Of a DNA stretch of 64,000 nucleotides, positions 18,003-27,021 are shown one piece after another. The notes beneath the pieces are model-generated. The model was not told where the DNA came from. It saw nothing but the letters and a program-made list of their open reading frames with translations, and made no database searches. Position 1 is the first letter of the stretch; every line of letters begins with the position of its first letter. Location of the stretch: NCBI RefSeq assembly GCF_900215485.1, contig NZ_OCMZ01000001.1, positions 496,001 through 560,000 on the forward strand, given 5' to 3'. This stretch comes from Nitrosovibrio sp. Nv4. Its GTDB lineage: Bacteria; Pseudomonadota; Gammaproteobacteria; Burkholderiales; Nitrosomonadaceae. Made by a program: the position numbers and the translations under genes.

Positions 18003-18008
18003 TATAAT
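18003..18008 (+). promoter_or_regulatory. -10 box of the tRNA-Gly promoter
   Basis: A perfect TATAAT ends 11 bases before the first base of the tRNA, the expected distance. No good -35 is visible at 16-18 bases. Confidence 0.5.
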
Positions 18009-18019
18009 CCAGCTACGCA

Positions 18020-18093
18020 GCGGGTGTAGCTCAATGGCAGAGCAGAAGCTTCCCAAGCTTACGACGAGGGTTCGATTCCCTTCACCCGCTCCA
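18020..18093 (+). tRNA. tRNA-Gly (anticodon CCC)
   Basis: A full cloverleaf can be drawn. The acceptor arm GCGGGTG pairs with CACCCGC, the D arm is GCTC/GAGC, the anticodon loop is TTCCCAA (anticodon CCC, codon GGG), and the T arm is GAGGG-TTCGATT-CCCTT. The discriminator is T and CCA is encoded. The base of the anticodon stem is a G27-A43 mismatch where the E. coli CCC isoacceptor has a pair. Confidence 0.95.
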
Positions 18094-18106
18094 ACCTTCC
18101 CCGCCT

Positions 18107-19630
18107 ATGAAACGTTATTCCAGATATGTTCCAATCATATTTGTCGCCGTAACGATTCTTCTGCTCGGCTTTGTCATCTATATCGCCACCATCTTCGATC
18201 CCAATGCCTACAAGTCCCAGATCATCCAACTGGTGAAAGATAAAAAGCAGCGCGAACTCAGGCTCGATGGCGATATCAAACTCACGTTTTTCCCCAGCCT
18301 CGGCGCGGAGTTCAACAATCTTGTTCTTAGCGAACATAAGAGCGACCAGGAATTCGCTGCTGCGGAACGCGTTCTCGTGTCTCTCGCGATCCTGCCATTG
18401 CTCAGGAAGCAATTGGAGCTGGACGAAATCATCATGACGGGGCTGACGGTTAACCTGGTCCGTTTCACGGATGGCAGCACGAATATTGACGACCTGATCG
18501 CCAGGGACGAAGAGCCCAAACAATTCAAATTCGATATTGGTCATGTGCGGGTGGAAAAAAGCACGCTTGCTCTTCGCGACGAAGCGAGCGGAAGGCATTT
18601 TGTATTAGCGGATTTTAATCTTGAGGCTGACAGGATCGGTGGTCAATCTGGCTCGATTGAAAATGAGGTTCGGAGCAAGGTAGATCTGGGCTTCAGGTTA
18701 GATCAACCCAAACAAGCCGGGATCAAGCTGGCGACCAGGCTGACATTCGGTTTAACGCTGGATGCGGAAAAGCAGTATTACGCCGTGGAGGGCCTGAAGC
18801 TGAAAAGCGAGGGACAGATTCCTGGATTCAATCATCTGGTGATAAATTCGACAGGTGACTTGTTTGCAAATATGACTGGAGGTCCTGCTGCTGGTGAATT
18901 CGCGGCAGATAAATTTACTCTCACCATTACCGGAATAAGCGGCAGAAATAATTTGGACATCCAACTCGAGGCGCCGCGTTTAAGCCTGACCGGCGAAAAC
19001 GTGGCTGGCAAGCGGATTACTGCAGTGGTGAATATCGTCAGCGCCGAAGCTAACACTAACGGGCAGCTCATTTTAACGGACATAGAAGGCACCGTGAATG
19101 ATTTCACGAGCCGTGAGCTGACTGCTGAGCTGGAATCAAAAAGGGGAGATCTGGTGGTTAAAACCATGCTTGCCTCGCCACTTGCTGGCAGCATCACTAC
19201 CCGGCAATTGCATCTGCCGGACTTGAAGGGGGTTATTCATGGCAATGGTCCTCGCATACGTGACAACGGCGTTGGCGTTACGCTACTGGGGAGCGCGGTC
19301 CTGGATGGCTTATCGCAGAATGTGCAGGCGAGCGTCAGCGGGAAGTTCGCAGACAGCAATATTGAAGCGAAGCTGGCAGCGACCGGGTTTGCCCAGCCCG
19401 ACCTCAACTTTGAAGTGGACATCGATCAACTGGATTTAGATCGCTTTCTGTCCCTGGAAGCGCAAAAACACGTAGAACATGCCAAAGTGGAAATGCCGAA
19501 GGCATCTGAGCAAGGGCTGGATTTATCCGTATTGGAGGATCAAAAAGTCCAGGGCTCAATCCGGATCGGTTTATTGAAGGCTGCCAATTCCACGTCATCC
19601 GGGATCAGGCTGGATATCAGGTCTAACTAG
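18107..19630 (+). CDS. AsmA-family protein, C-terminally shortened
   Basis: Envelope protein of the AsmA group, thought to act in outer-membrane lipid or protein homeostasis. There is one N-terminal membrane segment (about 8-30), then the typical AsmA start YKSQIIQLVKDKKQRELRLDGDI and LTFFPSLGAEFNNLVLSE, then long beta-rich sequence. It ends at residue 507 in KVQGSIRIGLLKAANSTSSGIRLDIRSN, the point where AsmA proteins normally enter the conserved C-terminal domain. About 150-200 residues therefore seem to be missing, and mutY starts 16 bases later. Either a functional short form or a gene cut by deletion. Confidence 0.8.
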   Translation: MKRYSRYVPIIFVAVTILLLGFVIYIATIFDPNAYKSQIIQLVKDKKQRELRLDGDIKLTFFPSLGAEFNNLVLSEHKSDQEFAAAERVLVSLAILPLLRKQLELDEIIMTGLTVNLVRFTDGSTNIDDLIARDEEPKQFKFDIGHVRVEKSTLALRDEASGRHFVLADFNLEADRIGGQSGSIENEVRSKVDLGFRLDQPKQAGIKLATRLTFGLTLDAEKQYYAVEGLKLKSEGQIPGFNHLVINSTGDLFANMTGGPAAGEFAADKFTLTITGISGRNNLDIQLEAPRLSLTGENVAGKRITAVVNIVSAEANTNGQLILTDIEGTVNDFTSRELTAELESKRGDLVVKTMLASPLAGSITTRQLHLPDLKGVIHGNGPRIRDNGVGVTLLGSAVLDGLSQNVQASVSGKFADSNIEAKLAATGFAQPDLNFEVDIDQLDLDRFLSLEAQKHVEHAKVEMPKASEQGLDLSVLEDQKVQGSIRIGLLKAANSTSSGIRLDIRSN

Positions 19631-19646
19631 CGCTGGAGGCCCGAAC

Positions 19647-20768
19647 TTGAACTCTTTTGCCGCAAAACTGATCGGCTGGCAAAAACAGCATGGCCGCCAC
19701 CATCTGCCATGGCAAAATACGCGCGACCCCTATGCGATCTGGTTGTCCGAAATCATGTTGCAGCAGACGCAGGTGAGTACCGTGATTCCATATTACCGGA
19801 GATTTCTCCAGCGCTTTCCCGATATCAACAGCCTTGCCCTGGCCTCGCTCGATGATGTGCTGGCACAATGGAGCGGCCTGGGTTATTACTCCCGTGGAAG
19901 AAATCTGCACCGGGCGGCACGCTTGATCGTTGCTAATCACCAGGGTATTTTTCCGAGAGACGTGGAAGCAATCCGTCAGCTTCCCGGCATAGGACGCTCT
20001 ACCGCTGCCGCAATTGCCGCATTTGCTTACGGCGAGCGGTGCGCAATACTCGACGGCAACGTCAAGCGTATTTTTGTCCGCTATTTTGGCATTGAGGGTT
20101 ACCCAGGGGAAAAATGGAACGAAATATTGCTGTGGCAAAAAGCTGAAGAACTGCTGCCACCCCGTGACGCAGACCAGAACCAGATCAATGGGCGGATCGA
20201 AGCTTATACTCAGGCGTTGATGGATCTCGGGGCAACCGTTTGCACTCGCGGCAAACCGAAGTGCGCATCGTGTCCCGTGCAAAGCGACTGCATTGCGCTG
20301 CGAGATAGCCGGACAGACAAGCTGCCGACTCCCCGGCTGAGAAAATCGCTACCGGAAAAGGAAACAGTCCTGTTGGTGCTGATGAAGCAAAACATGATTC
20401 TTCTGGAAAAACGCCCGGCCACCGGTATATGGGGCGGTTTGTGGTGTCTGCCCGAAATGCCCGTGAGTAAAAATGCCGTCGAATATTGTATGCAGAACTT
20501 TGGAATGAAAGTAAAGCCACCGGCGCAGATGCAGCCGTTCGATCATACCTTTACCCACTTCAAATTAAGGATCTATCCACAGTCGCTGCAAGTTGTTTCT
20601 TGTTCAGTCGCTACCGGAAGCAAAGGACAAGACAGAGGCGAAAGTATATGGATGACAGCCGATGACGCGCTGAAAGCAGCTATTCCCTCACCGGTCAGGA
20701 AACTGCTCATACAGCATGGCTGTCCACAAATTATGCCGTTGTCGCAAAAAAAACGGACTGCAACTTAA
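19647..20768 (+). CDS. mutY: Adenine DNA glycosylase MutY
   Basis: Removes adenine mispaired with 8-oxoguanine. Motifs are LSEIMLQQTQV with catalytic Glu35, the HhH LPGIGRSTAAAI (112-123), AILDGNVKR with Asp136, the iron-sulfur cysteines 199, 206, 209 and 215 (C-X6-C-X2-C-X5-C), and a C-terminal NUDIX-like domain with GGLWCLPEMP that reads 8-oxoG. The start is TTG, supported by GGAGG eight bases upstream. Length 373 is a little over E. coli MutY. Confidence 0.96.
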   Translation: MNSFAAKLIGWQKQHGRHHLPWQNTRDPYAIWLSEIMLQQTQVSTVIPYYRRFLQRFPDINSLALASLDDVLAQWSGLGYYSRGRNLHRAARLIVANHQGIFPRDVEAIRQLPGIGRSTAAAIAAFAYGERCAILDGNVKRIFVRYFGIEGYPGEKWNEILLWQKAEELLPPRDADQNQINGRIEAYTQALMDLGATVCTRGKPKCASCPVQSDCIALRDSRTDKLPTPRLRKSLPEKETVLLVLMKQNMILLEKRPATGIWGGLWCLPEMPVSKNAVEYCMQNFGMKVKPPAQMQPFDHTFTHFKLRIYPQSLQVVSCSVATGSKGQDRGESIWMTADDALKAAIPSPVRKLLIQHGCPQIMPLSQKKRTAT

Positions 20769-20780
20769 CCAATTAGCCAT

Positions 20781-21443
20781 ATGTCGTCACATGAAATTAA
20801 AAAGATGAATGACTGGAGGGATTGGAGAAAGCATCAGCGAGCTGAACTGATGGCGATGAGGGAATGCGTTGCTGTAGAAGATTACCGCTGCTGGAGTACC
20901 GCCATTACCAGTTCGCTCGAACAGGGTTTTCCATTGTTACAAAAAAGCATAGTGGGATTCTGCTGGCCTCACCGCGGCGAATATGATCCCCGTCCAGTGA
21001 TGAGTTTTATTGAGGCGCGAGGTGCGACGCTTGCGCTTCCTGAGGTAGTGAACAAATACGAACCGCTGCGGTTTCGCAAATGGTGGCGTGACGCGCCAAT
21101 GAAAATCGGTGCCTATGGCATCCCGGTGCCCGAAAACACCGACCCGGTAACGGTCGGCGCGCTGATCATCCCAATGATTGGTTTTGACAAGATGGGCTTC
21201 CGGATCGGGTATGGCGGGGGTTATTTTGATCGTACGCTGGTTGCAATCGATCCGCGGCCACTGGCTATCGGTGTGGCGTTTGAAATTCTGCGGCTGGATA
21301 GCGTGCATCCGCACCGGCACGATGTACCTATGGATTTTGTCGTGACCGAGGCTGGAATTTATCGCGTAACGTTGACCGGACTGGATTTGATTTCTGCCGA
21401 GGAGTGCGCAGCGGAGAATGCTTACCCTAAATCCGGCAGTTGA
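20781..21443 (+). CDS. ygfA: 5-formyltetrahydrofolate cyclo-ligase
   Basis: Converts 5-formyl-THF to 5,10-methenyl-THF with ATP. The N-terminal WRKHQRAELMAM holds the usual basic residues of the family, and the C-terminal signature LIIPMIGFDKMGFRIGYGGGYFDRTL (about 130-155) is diagnostic. Length 220. An ATG at residue 9 (20805) gives a more typical N-terminus. It begins 12 bases after mutY and probably shares its transcript. Confidence 0.93.
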   Translation: MSSHEIKKMNDWRDWRKHQRAELMAMRECVAVEDYRCWSTAITSSLEQGFPLLQKSIVGFCWPHRGEYDPRPVMSFIEARGATLALPEVVNKYEPLRFRKWWRDAPMKIGAYGIPVPENTDPVTVGALIIPMIGFDKMGFRIGYGGGYFDRTLVAIDPRPLAIGVAFEILRLDSVHPHRHDVPMDFVVTEAGIYRVTLTGLDLISAEECAAENAYPKSGS

Positions 21444-21525
21444 CCGCTCATTTTTTCAATTTAACATTATTAATTGACAAAGACTTTTTGTATCACTTGA
21501 GCTTCACCTTTTTGGTGAGTTCGCT

Positions 21526-21774
21526 ACGGGGCGGATTGAAAACGGTTTTTGCGGCACATGGCTGCGTTGCAACTCCTTGGAATGGGGTGCCCGAGGGACC
21601 CCGCAACGCGGGGATCGGGCAGCGTGGGGACGCCGCGACCGCGTTTCACGGCGCCCGCATCCCGCTACGGGATCGCACCTTCCTACGGAAGGCACCGCTC
21701 CGCCCTGCGCGGTCGCACCATTCCGTGTCGTCGCGCCTTGCCCCGCACCCCAAAAACCGCACACTCCACCCCGT
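21526..21774. repeat. GC-rich multi-hairpin element with terminal inverted repeats
   Basis: A non-coding block bounded by imperfect terminal inverted repeats: ACGGGGCGGA plus CGGTTTTTG at the left (21526-21551) and their near-complement at the right (21751-21774; the 9-bp CGGTTTTTG/CAAAAACCG part is exact). Inside are consecutive hairpins: 21588-21621 (TGCCCGA/TCGGGCA around CCCCGC-AAC-GCGGGG), 21622-21633 (GCGT-GGGG-ACGC), 21659-21673 (ATCCCG-CTA-CGGGAT), 21678-21692 (CCTTCC-TAC-GGAAGG) and 21694-21713 (ACCGC/GCGGT). Frames through it are proline/arginine-rich noise. It resembles a miniature transposable element or a structured RNA between ygfA and ubiX. Confidence 0.6.
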
Positions 21775-21853
21775 CCAACTACCGGATTTAGGATAACGGA
21801 CTATTTTTATCGGCCGGGCAAACGCCGATATCGATATCAGTTACGTCAGTCAG

Positions 21854-22468
21854 CTAATTTTGCTCACCCCAACGAGGCATGAGAGACTGCGCTACCCCGA
21901 GATGATCTAGTATGCGCGCCACCACAAAATCCACCATATCCTGCACGGTCTCCGGATGGTGATAAAAGCCGGGGTTGGGCGGCATGATTATCGCCCCGCT
22001 GCGCGCAAGCTTGAGCATATTTTCCAAGTGGATCGGAGAAAACGGTGTTTCACGCGGAACCAGAATGAGCTTGCGATTTTCCTTCAGCATCACGTCCGCC
22101 GAACGCTCGATCAGCTTTTGACTTAGCCCGGCAGCGATGGCGGCGAGCGTTCCCATGGTACATGGACACACAACCATGGCGTCCGCCGGATTGGAGCCTG
22201 AGGCAACCGGTGCAAACCAGTCCTCGCGTCCAAATACCCGCAGCTGTCCTTCCGCGGCATTAAAGCGGCGGCTGAACAATTCCTCTGCTTCTTTCGGGCG
22301 AGACGGCAGCACCAGTTGCATCTCCTGGTGCGCGACGATCTGCGCCGCTTGCGAATAGAGCAGGTAAACCCTATTGCCGCCGGCCAGCAGCAATTCCAGC
22401 AGACGCACGCCGTACGGCATCCCCGAGGCGCCGGTATAAGCAAGCGTAATTGTTTTTGTTGTATTCAT
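21854..22468 (-). CDS. ubiX: Flavin prenyltransferase UbiX
   Basis: Makes the prenylated FMN cofactor of the decarboxylase UbiD in ubiquinone synthesis. Signatures are TLAYTGASGMPYGVRLLE at the N-terminus, VVCPCTMGTLAAIAAGLSQKLIERSADV, LILVPRETPFS and NMLKLARSGAIIMPPNPGFYHHP. Length 204 is standard. It ends the long minus-strand block that starts with kdsC. Confidence 0.96.
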   Translation of the reverse strand: MNTTKTITLAYTGASGMPYGVRLLELLLAGGNRVYLLYSQAAQIVAHQEMQLVLPSRPKEAEELFSRRFNAAEGQLRVFGREDWFAPVASGSNPADAMVVCPCTMGTLAAIAAGLSQKLIERSADVMLKENRKLILVPRETPFSPIHLENMLKLARSGAIIMPPNPGFYHHPETVQDMVDFVVARILDHLGVAQSLMPRWGEQN

Positions 22469-22501
22469 TGAGACGCTTATTCTTCTGTATTCAACCCGAT
22501 T

Positions 22502-23341
22502 CTATGCATCCAACTCCCTATGGCGCACCAGAACCTGGTTATTCTCTGTGAAATACCGTGCCAGCCGTTCCACGAAATAAACCGAGCGGTGGCGCCCGCC
22601 GGTGCAACCTATAGCGACAGTGAGGTAGTTTCGATTGTCGCGAATGAAGCAGGGCAGCCAGTCATCCACAAATCGTTTGATGTCCTCGAACATTCGATTG
22701 ACGCTGACATTCGCGTCAAGGAATTCGATTACCCCGCCATCCTTTCCGGTAAGGGGCCGCAGAAGCGCTTCATAGTGCGGATTGGGAAGGCAGCGAACAT
22801 CGAATACCATATCGGAATCCAGAGGAATGCCGTGTTTGAAGCCAAACGACTGGAACAGGAGCGTCAAACGCGCATGATCGAGGCCGATGAAATCTCTTAT
22901 CCATGCCCTCAGGGAGCTGGCGCTCAAGTCGCTGGTGTCGATTCGGTTTGCGAGATCGTGTATTTCACGCAGGGTTTCGCGCTCCAACTGTATGCATTCC
23001 GGCAGGGTTAACTGATTGTCGCTCAGCGGATGGCGACGACGGGTTTCAGAAAAACGCTTTACCAGCGTATCGGTTTTAGTTTCAAGAAATAGCAGGTGCA
23101 CTTCCATTCCCTGCCGTCTCAGATCAGCCAATTGTTGCGGCAACAGATGTAACGTTTCCCGGCTCCTGGCATCAATGCTGACAGCCACGCGTTCGTGTCC
23201 GGACTCCTTTAAATAAACCGTTACCTCGGGCAGCAGGTTTGCGGGAAGATTGTCCACACAATAGTAGCCATTATCTTCCAGAACAGTAAGCGCGATGCTC
23301 TTCCCGGAGCCGGAAAGGCCGCTGATGACGATCAGCTGCAT
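22502..23341 (-). CDS. rapZ: RNase adapter protein RapZ
   Basis: P-loop nucleotide-binding protein that in enterobacteria steers RNase E to small RNAs controlling glmS. Walker A GLSGSGKS (residues 8-15), [25 protein letters not shown] and the C-terminal [18 protein letters not shown] are all conserved. Length 279 is normal. It starts 15 bases downstream of hprK. Confidence 0.96.
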   Translation of the reverse strand: MQLIVISGLSGSGKSIALTVLEDNGYYCVDNLPANLLPEVTVYLKESGHERVAVSIDARSRETLHLLPQQLADLRRQGMEVHLLFLETKTDTLVKRFSETRRRHPLSDNQLTLPECIQLERETLREIHDLANRIDTSDLSASSLRAWIRDFIGLDHARLTLLFQSFGFKHGIPLDSDMVFDVRCLPNPHYEALLRPLTGKDGGVIEFLDANVSVNRMFEDIKRFVDDWLPCFIRDNRNYLTVAIGCTGGRHRSVYFVERLARYFTENNQVLVRHRELDA

Positions 23342-23355
23342 TTGTCAAAATTTGT

Positions 23356-24324
23356 TCACGGTTCATTTTCAGGCAGTTGCTTATTTTGCCCATTCTCCAT
23401 TTCCAGTTGATGCCGCGAGAAAAACTCTTGGGCGCTGTCGATACCGCGTAGCTGCAGAACGTAATTACGCACCGCCGCTTCTACCAGGACAGCCAGATTT
23501 CGCCCAGCGGCAACCGGAATGATAACCTTTCGAATATTAACGTCCAGAATGCTTTCGGTAACATCATTGATCGGCAGCCGTTCCATGGCATTAAGGTCAG
23601 CGCTGCTGGGTTTTTGTAAATGCACAATGAGCTTCATATTTTTTTTTCGGCGGACCGCGGTCTCGCCAAAAATGGTCCGGATGTTCAGCATCCCCAGTCC
23701 GCGCACTTCAAGAAAATCACGCAACATTGGAGGACAGCAACCTTCCAGGGTTTCCGGCGCAATGCGATAAAGTTCCACCACATCGTCCGCAACCAGCCCA
23801 TGGCCCCGGCTCACAAGTTCCAGTGCCAACTCACTTTTGCCGACACTGCTTTCACCGGTAATCATCACCCCGAGTCCCAGAACATCCAGCAACACCCCGT
23901 GCCGGCTACAGGAAGGAGCGAGGACACGCCCCAGATATGGGCGTAATACCCAGATCACCTCAAGGCTGGAGTATGGTGAGCAGAAAAGAGGAGTATGAGT
24001 GGTGTCTGCCAGATTTCTTATCGAGGCTGGTACGGAGGCGCCGCCCGCTACAATAATGCACAACAGGCGGCTTTGCGCCAGTCGCTGCATATGCTGTTCC
24101 AGAGAAGCGGCGTCAAGCGCATCGAGATACTCGGCTTCGGTCTCGCTCAGTACTTGTATCCAATTGGGATGGATGAAATTGAGATGGCCAATCATCCCCT
24201 GCGTGGACTGCGCAATGGACTCATTATCAAGATGACTGCCGCCCCCATCTCTACCGGCGTCCCAGGTCAGACTCAGCTTTTGCCGTTTGTCCTCAAACAG
24301 CTGTGCAGCGTTGATTCCGGACAT
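23356..24324 (-). CDS. hprK: HPr kinase/phosphorylase
   Basis: Phosphorylates and dephosphorylates a serine of the phosphocarrier HPr. The catalytic region includes RHGVLLDVLGLGVMITG, P-loop GESSVGKS (157-164), GHGLVADDVVEL, and LEVRGLGMLNIRTIFGE. Length 322. In betaproteobacteria the gene is normally preceded by ptsN; here hpf is next, 84 bases away, and no ptsN lies between. Confidence 0.95.
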   Translation of the reverse strand: MSGINAAQLFEDKRQKLSLTWDAGRDGGGSHLDNESIAQSTQGMIGHLNFIHPNWIQVLSETEAEYLDALDAASLEQHMQRLAQSRLLCIIVAGGASVPASIRNLADTTHTPLFCSPYSSLEVIWVLRPYLGRVLAPSCSRHGVLLDVLGLGVMITGESSVGKSELALELVSRGHGLVADDVVELYRIAPETLEGCCPPMLRDFLEVRGLGMLNIRTIFGETAVRRKKNMKLIVHLQKPSSADLNAMERLPINDVTESILDVNIRKVIIPVAAGRNLAVLVEAAVRNYVLQLRGIDSAQEFFSRHQLEMENGQNKQLPENEP

Positions 24325-24408
24325 CTGGATGGGATTGCCTTCTAAGTTAACAGGAGATAAAGAAAATTGATCATTGTCCCGATGGCGGTGATCCTGAATC
24401 GGTCATCG

Positions 24409-24741
24409 TCACTCAGGCTCCGCTTCCTGATTCTTCAATGCGTCATCATGCCGATAGCTTTCATTCTTCTCTTTGTGCCTGAGTAATTGACGATCGAGTT
24501 TATCCGCCAAACTATCGAGGGAGGCATACATATCGGCATCGGCGGCTTCTACAAAAATATTCTTGCCGCGTATGTGTACATTGGCTTCAGCCTTTTGCCT
24601 GAGCTTTTCGACCGACAAGACCAGGCTGATATCAATAACGTTGTCAAAATGGCGTGTAATCCTCGCCAGCTTCGAATTCACGTAATCACGCAATGCGGGA
24701 GTGATTTCAACATTGTGACCGGTAAGATTGAGATTCATCAT
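24409..24741 (-). CDS. hpf: Ribosome hibernation promoting factor
   Basis: Short HPF/YfiA-type protein that binds the 30S subunit and stabilises inactive ribosomes in slow growth. The 110-residue product starts MMNLNLTGHNVEITPALRDYV and has AEANVHIRGKNIFVEAADADMYASLDSLADKLDRQL. Two adjacent ATG codons follow GGGAGG; the second (24738) has the better spacing. It directly follows rpoN, as in most Proteobacteria. Confidence 0.95.
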   Translation of the reverse strand: MMNLNLTGHNVEITPALRDYVNSKLARITRHFDNVIDISLVLSVEKLRQKAEANVHIRGKNIFVEAADADMYASLDSLADKLDRQLLRHKEKNESYRHDDALKNQEAEPE

Positions 24742-24755
24742 GCCTCCCTGGGGGG

Positions 24756-26225
24756 TTAAAACGATTTCCGGAGATTAACGGGAGGAATCTGAATGGACTC
24801 CCGGTATTTTGCTACCGTACGGCGGGCAACCATAATACCCTGCTGTCCCAGAATTTCCGAAATCTGATTATCGCTCAGCGGTTTCTTCGAATTCTCGGCG
24901 CTTATCATTTGCTTGATCAAAGCGCGAATGGCGGTGGCGGAACAGGCGCCGCCGGTATCGGTTGCCACATGGCTACCGAAAAAATACTTCAATTCGAATA
25001 TGCCTCGCGGCGTTCGCATGAATTTCTGTGTGGTCACCCGCGAAATTGTGGACTCATGCAAATCAAGCGTATCAGCAATTTCCCGCAATACCATCGGCCG
25101 CATGGCGACGGCTCCATGCTCGAAAAATTGACGCTGGCGTTCGACAACGGCCGAGGATACCTTAAGAATGGTGCTGAAACGCTGGTGCACGTTCTTGATG
25201 AGCCATTTGGCTTCATGTAATTGGCTGGACAACCGCCGGGCGGAATCATCATGGCAACGTTTCAGAATGTCAGCATAGAGCCGGTTGATCTTGAGGCGTG
25301 GCATGGCTTCCGGATTAAGACTGGCTACCCAGGCGCCACTGACCCTTGTCACAATCACGTCGGGTATGATGTAACGGGCGACCGCTGAACTGAATGCCAT
25401 GCCTGGTCTCGGGTTGAGGCGGGTAATCGTGTGCTGGATCGAACGCAGGCATTCGTCGTCGCAATGCAGCAGCTTTTTGATCGTGCAAAAATCTCGTGAC
25501 GCCAGACTGTCGAGATGGTTGTTCACGAGCAGCAACGCCTGATCCCGGTAAGGGGTACATTCCGGCAGTGCATGCAATTGCATGACCAGGCATTCCCTCA
25601 AGTTACGTGCGCCAACGCCGGGGGGGTCCAGATGTTGCAAATATTCGAGAGCGATGTGCAGATCGTCAATATCGATTGCAAGCTCGGGTGGCAACAGATC
25701 GACGAGTTCTTCCAGGTCTTGGACAAGATAGCCGTCATCGTTCAGGCTGTCGATCAGTAAACCGACGATTTTCCTGTCGCGCTCGGGGACCTGGCTAAGA
25801 CTTAGTTGCGAGTTGAGATGCTCACGCAGACTTGGTGGCTCCGCCGCCTGCTGCGGAAAATCACGCTCGTCATCGTCATCACGCGCATGGCGAAACGGTC
25901 CGTCATCCGAAAACCAGTCCGGCTCATCCGCGGCTTTTTTTTCGTAGGGATCATCCTCGATTGGGAGCAGCTTGGCGCTGCCATCATCCGGAATCTCAAT
26001 CAAGTCAGCGAGCGGCTCCGCGAGGCTATCAAGCGTGGTGTTTCGATAGTCTATGGCGTCGTTACCCAGATTGTCGTCCAGTTCCAGGAGCGGATTCTCC
26101 TGAACGATGCGTTCTATTTCCTGGTTCAGTTCAACTGTAGAAAGCTGCAACAGCCGTATGGAGTGTTGCAACTGCGGGGTAAGCGTCAGATGCTGCGATA
26201 GCTTGAACTGGAGAGTAGGCTTCAT
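24756..26225 (-). CDS. rpoN: RNA polymerase sigma-54 factor
   Basis: Sigma factor for -24/-12 promoters that need an activator ATPase. The N-terminal Gln-rich activator-binding region is MKPTLQFKLSQHLTLTPQLQ and LLQLSTVELNQEI; an acidic linker lies near 80-130; the core-binding domain and the C-terminal RpoN box ARRTVAKYRESI (about 463-474) are intact. Length 489. It sits between lptB and hpf, the classic rpoN neighbourhood. Confidence 0.97.
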   Translation of the reverse strand: MKPTLQFKLSQHLTLTPQLQHSIRLLQLSTVELNQEIERIVQENPLLELDDNLGNDAIDYRNTTLDSLAEPLADLIEIPDDGSAKLLPIEDDPYEKKAADEPDWFSDDGPFRHARDDDDERDFPQQAAEPPSLREHLNSQLSLSQVPERDRKIVGLLIDSLNDDGYLVQDLEELVDLLPPELAIDIDDLHIALEYLQHLDPPGVGARNLRECLVMQLHALPECTPYRDQALLLVNNHLDSLASRDFCTIKKLLHCDDECLRSIQHTITRLNPRPGMAFSSAVARYIIPDVIVTRVSGAWVASLNPEAMPRLKINRLYADILKRCHDDSARRLSSQLHEAKWLIKNVHQRFSTILKVSSAVVERQRQFFEHGAVAMRPMVLREIADTLDLHESTISRVTTQKFMRTPRGIFELKYFFGSHVATDTGGACSATAIRALIKQMISAENSKKPLSDNQISEILGQQGIMVARRTVAKYRESIQIPPVNLRKSF

Positions 26226-26273
26226 AATTTGGAAAACTACGGTAAAACCAGATTCAGGATTGAATATATATTT

Positions 26274-27020
26274 TCACAGCCGGAAATGTTCTCCCAGATA
26301 TACTTTTCTCACACTTTCATTATAAATGATTTCATCGGGAATACCGCTAGCCAGCACTTTCCCGTCGCTGATGATGTACGCATGATCACAAATACCCAGT
26401 GTTTCCCGGACGTTGTGGTCCGTAATGAGTACGCCGATATCACGCTCCTTGAGGAACCTGATAATTTTCTGGATATCCAGCACGGCAATGGGATCCACAC
26501 CTGCAAATGGTTCATCCAGCAGGATGAACCGTGGCTGCGTTGCCAGTGCGCGTGCAATTTCAACACGGCGGCGCTCTCCGCCGGATAAACTGATAGCCGG
26601 ACTGGCACGTATGTGACTGATATGCAGATCATGCAGCAGATCGTCGAGGTGCTGCTGCATTTCATCGGCCGTGTAATTCTTCAATTCCAGGACCGCGCGA
26701 ATATTATCCGCCACGGAAAGCCGCCTGAAGATTGAAGCCTCCTGCGGCAGATAGCTCAAGCCCAGCCGTGCGCGCAGATGCATCGGCATCTGGCTTAAAT
26801 CACCATCGTCCAGACAGATGCTGCCCCCATCCAGCGGCACCAAACCCACCATCATGTAAAAACAGGTGGTCTTGCCCGCACCGTTGGGGCCCAGCAGGCC
26901 AACGACTTCACCGCTGCGAACAGAAAGCGAAACATCTTGCACCACGGTCCGGGACTTATAACGCTTTTTTAAATTATTGGCTTTGAACTCGCTCATTTTT
27001 GGAACTGTTGGCGGTTCCAT
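26274..27020 (-). CDS. lptB: LPS export ATPase LptB
   Basis: ATPase of the LptB2FGC transporter that extracts lipopolysaccharide from the inner membrane. It has Walker [10 protein letters not shown], signature [15 protein letters not shown], Walker [14 protein letters not shown] and the Lpt-type stretch [25 protein letters not shown]. Length 248. An ATG at residue 9 (26996) would give the more common N-terminus [13 protein letters not shown]; the ATG at 27020 lies one base past the lptA stop. Confidence 0.96.
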   Translation of the reverse strand: MEPPTVPKMSEFKANNLKKRYKSRTVVQDVSLSVRSGEVVGLLGPNGAGKTTCFYMMVGLVPLDGGSICLDDGDLSQMPMHLRARLGLSYLPQEASIFRRLSVADNIRAVLELKNYTADEMQQHLDDLLHDLHISHIRASPAISLSGGERRRVEIARALATQPRFILLDEPFAGVDPIAVLDIQKIIRFLKERDIGVLITDHNVRETLGICDHAYIISDGKVLASGIPDEIIYNESVRKVYLGEHFRL

Positions 27021-27021
27021 T

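Noticed and set aside
21504-21882. Several 80-118 codon frames over the hairpin element
   Set aside because: Sequence is Pro/Arg/Gly-rich noise produced by GC-rich palindromes, without ribosome-binding sites.
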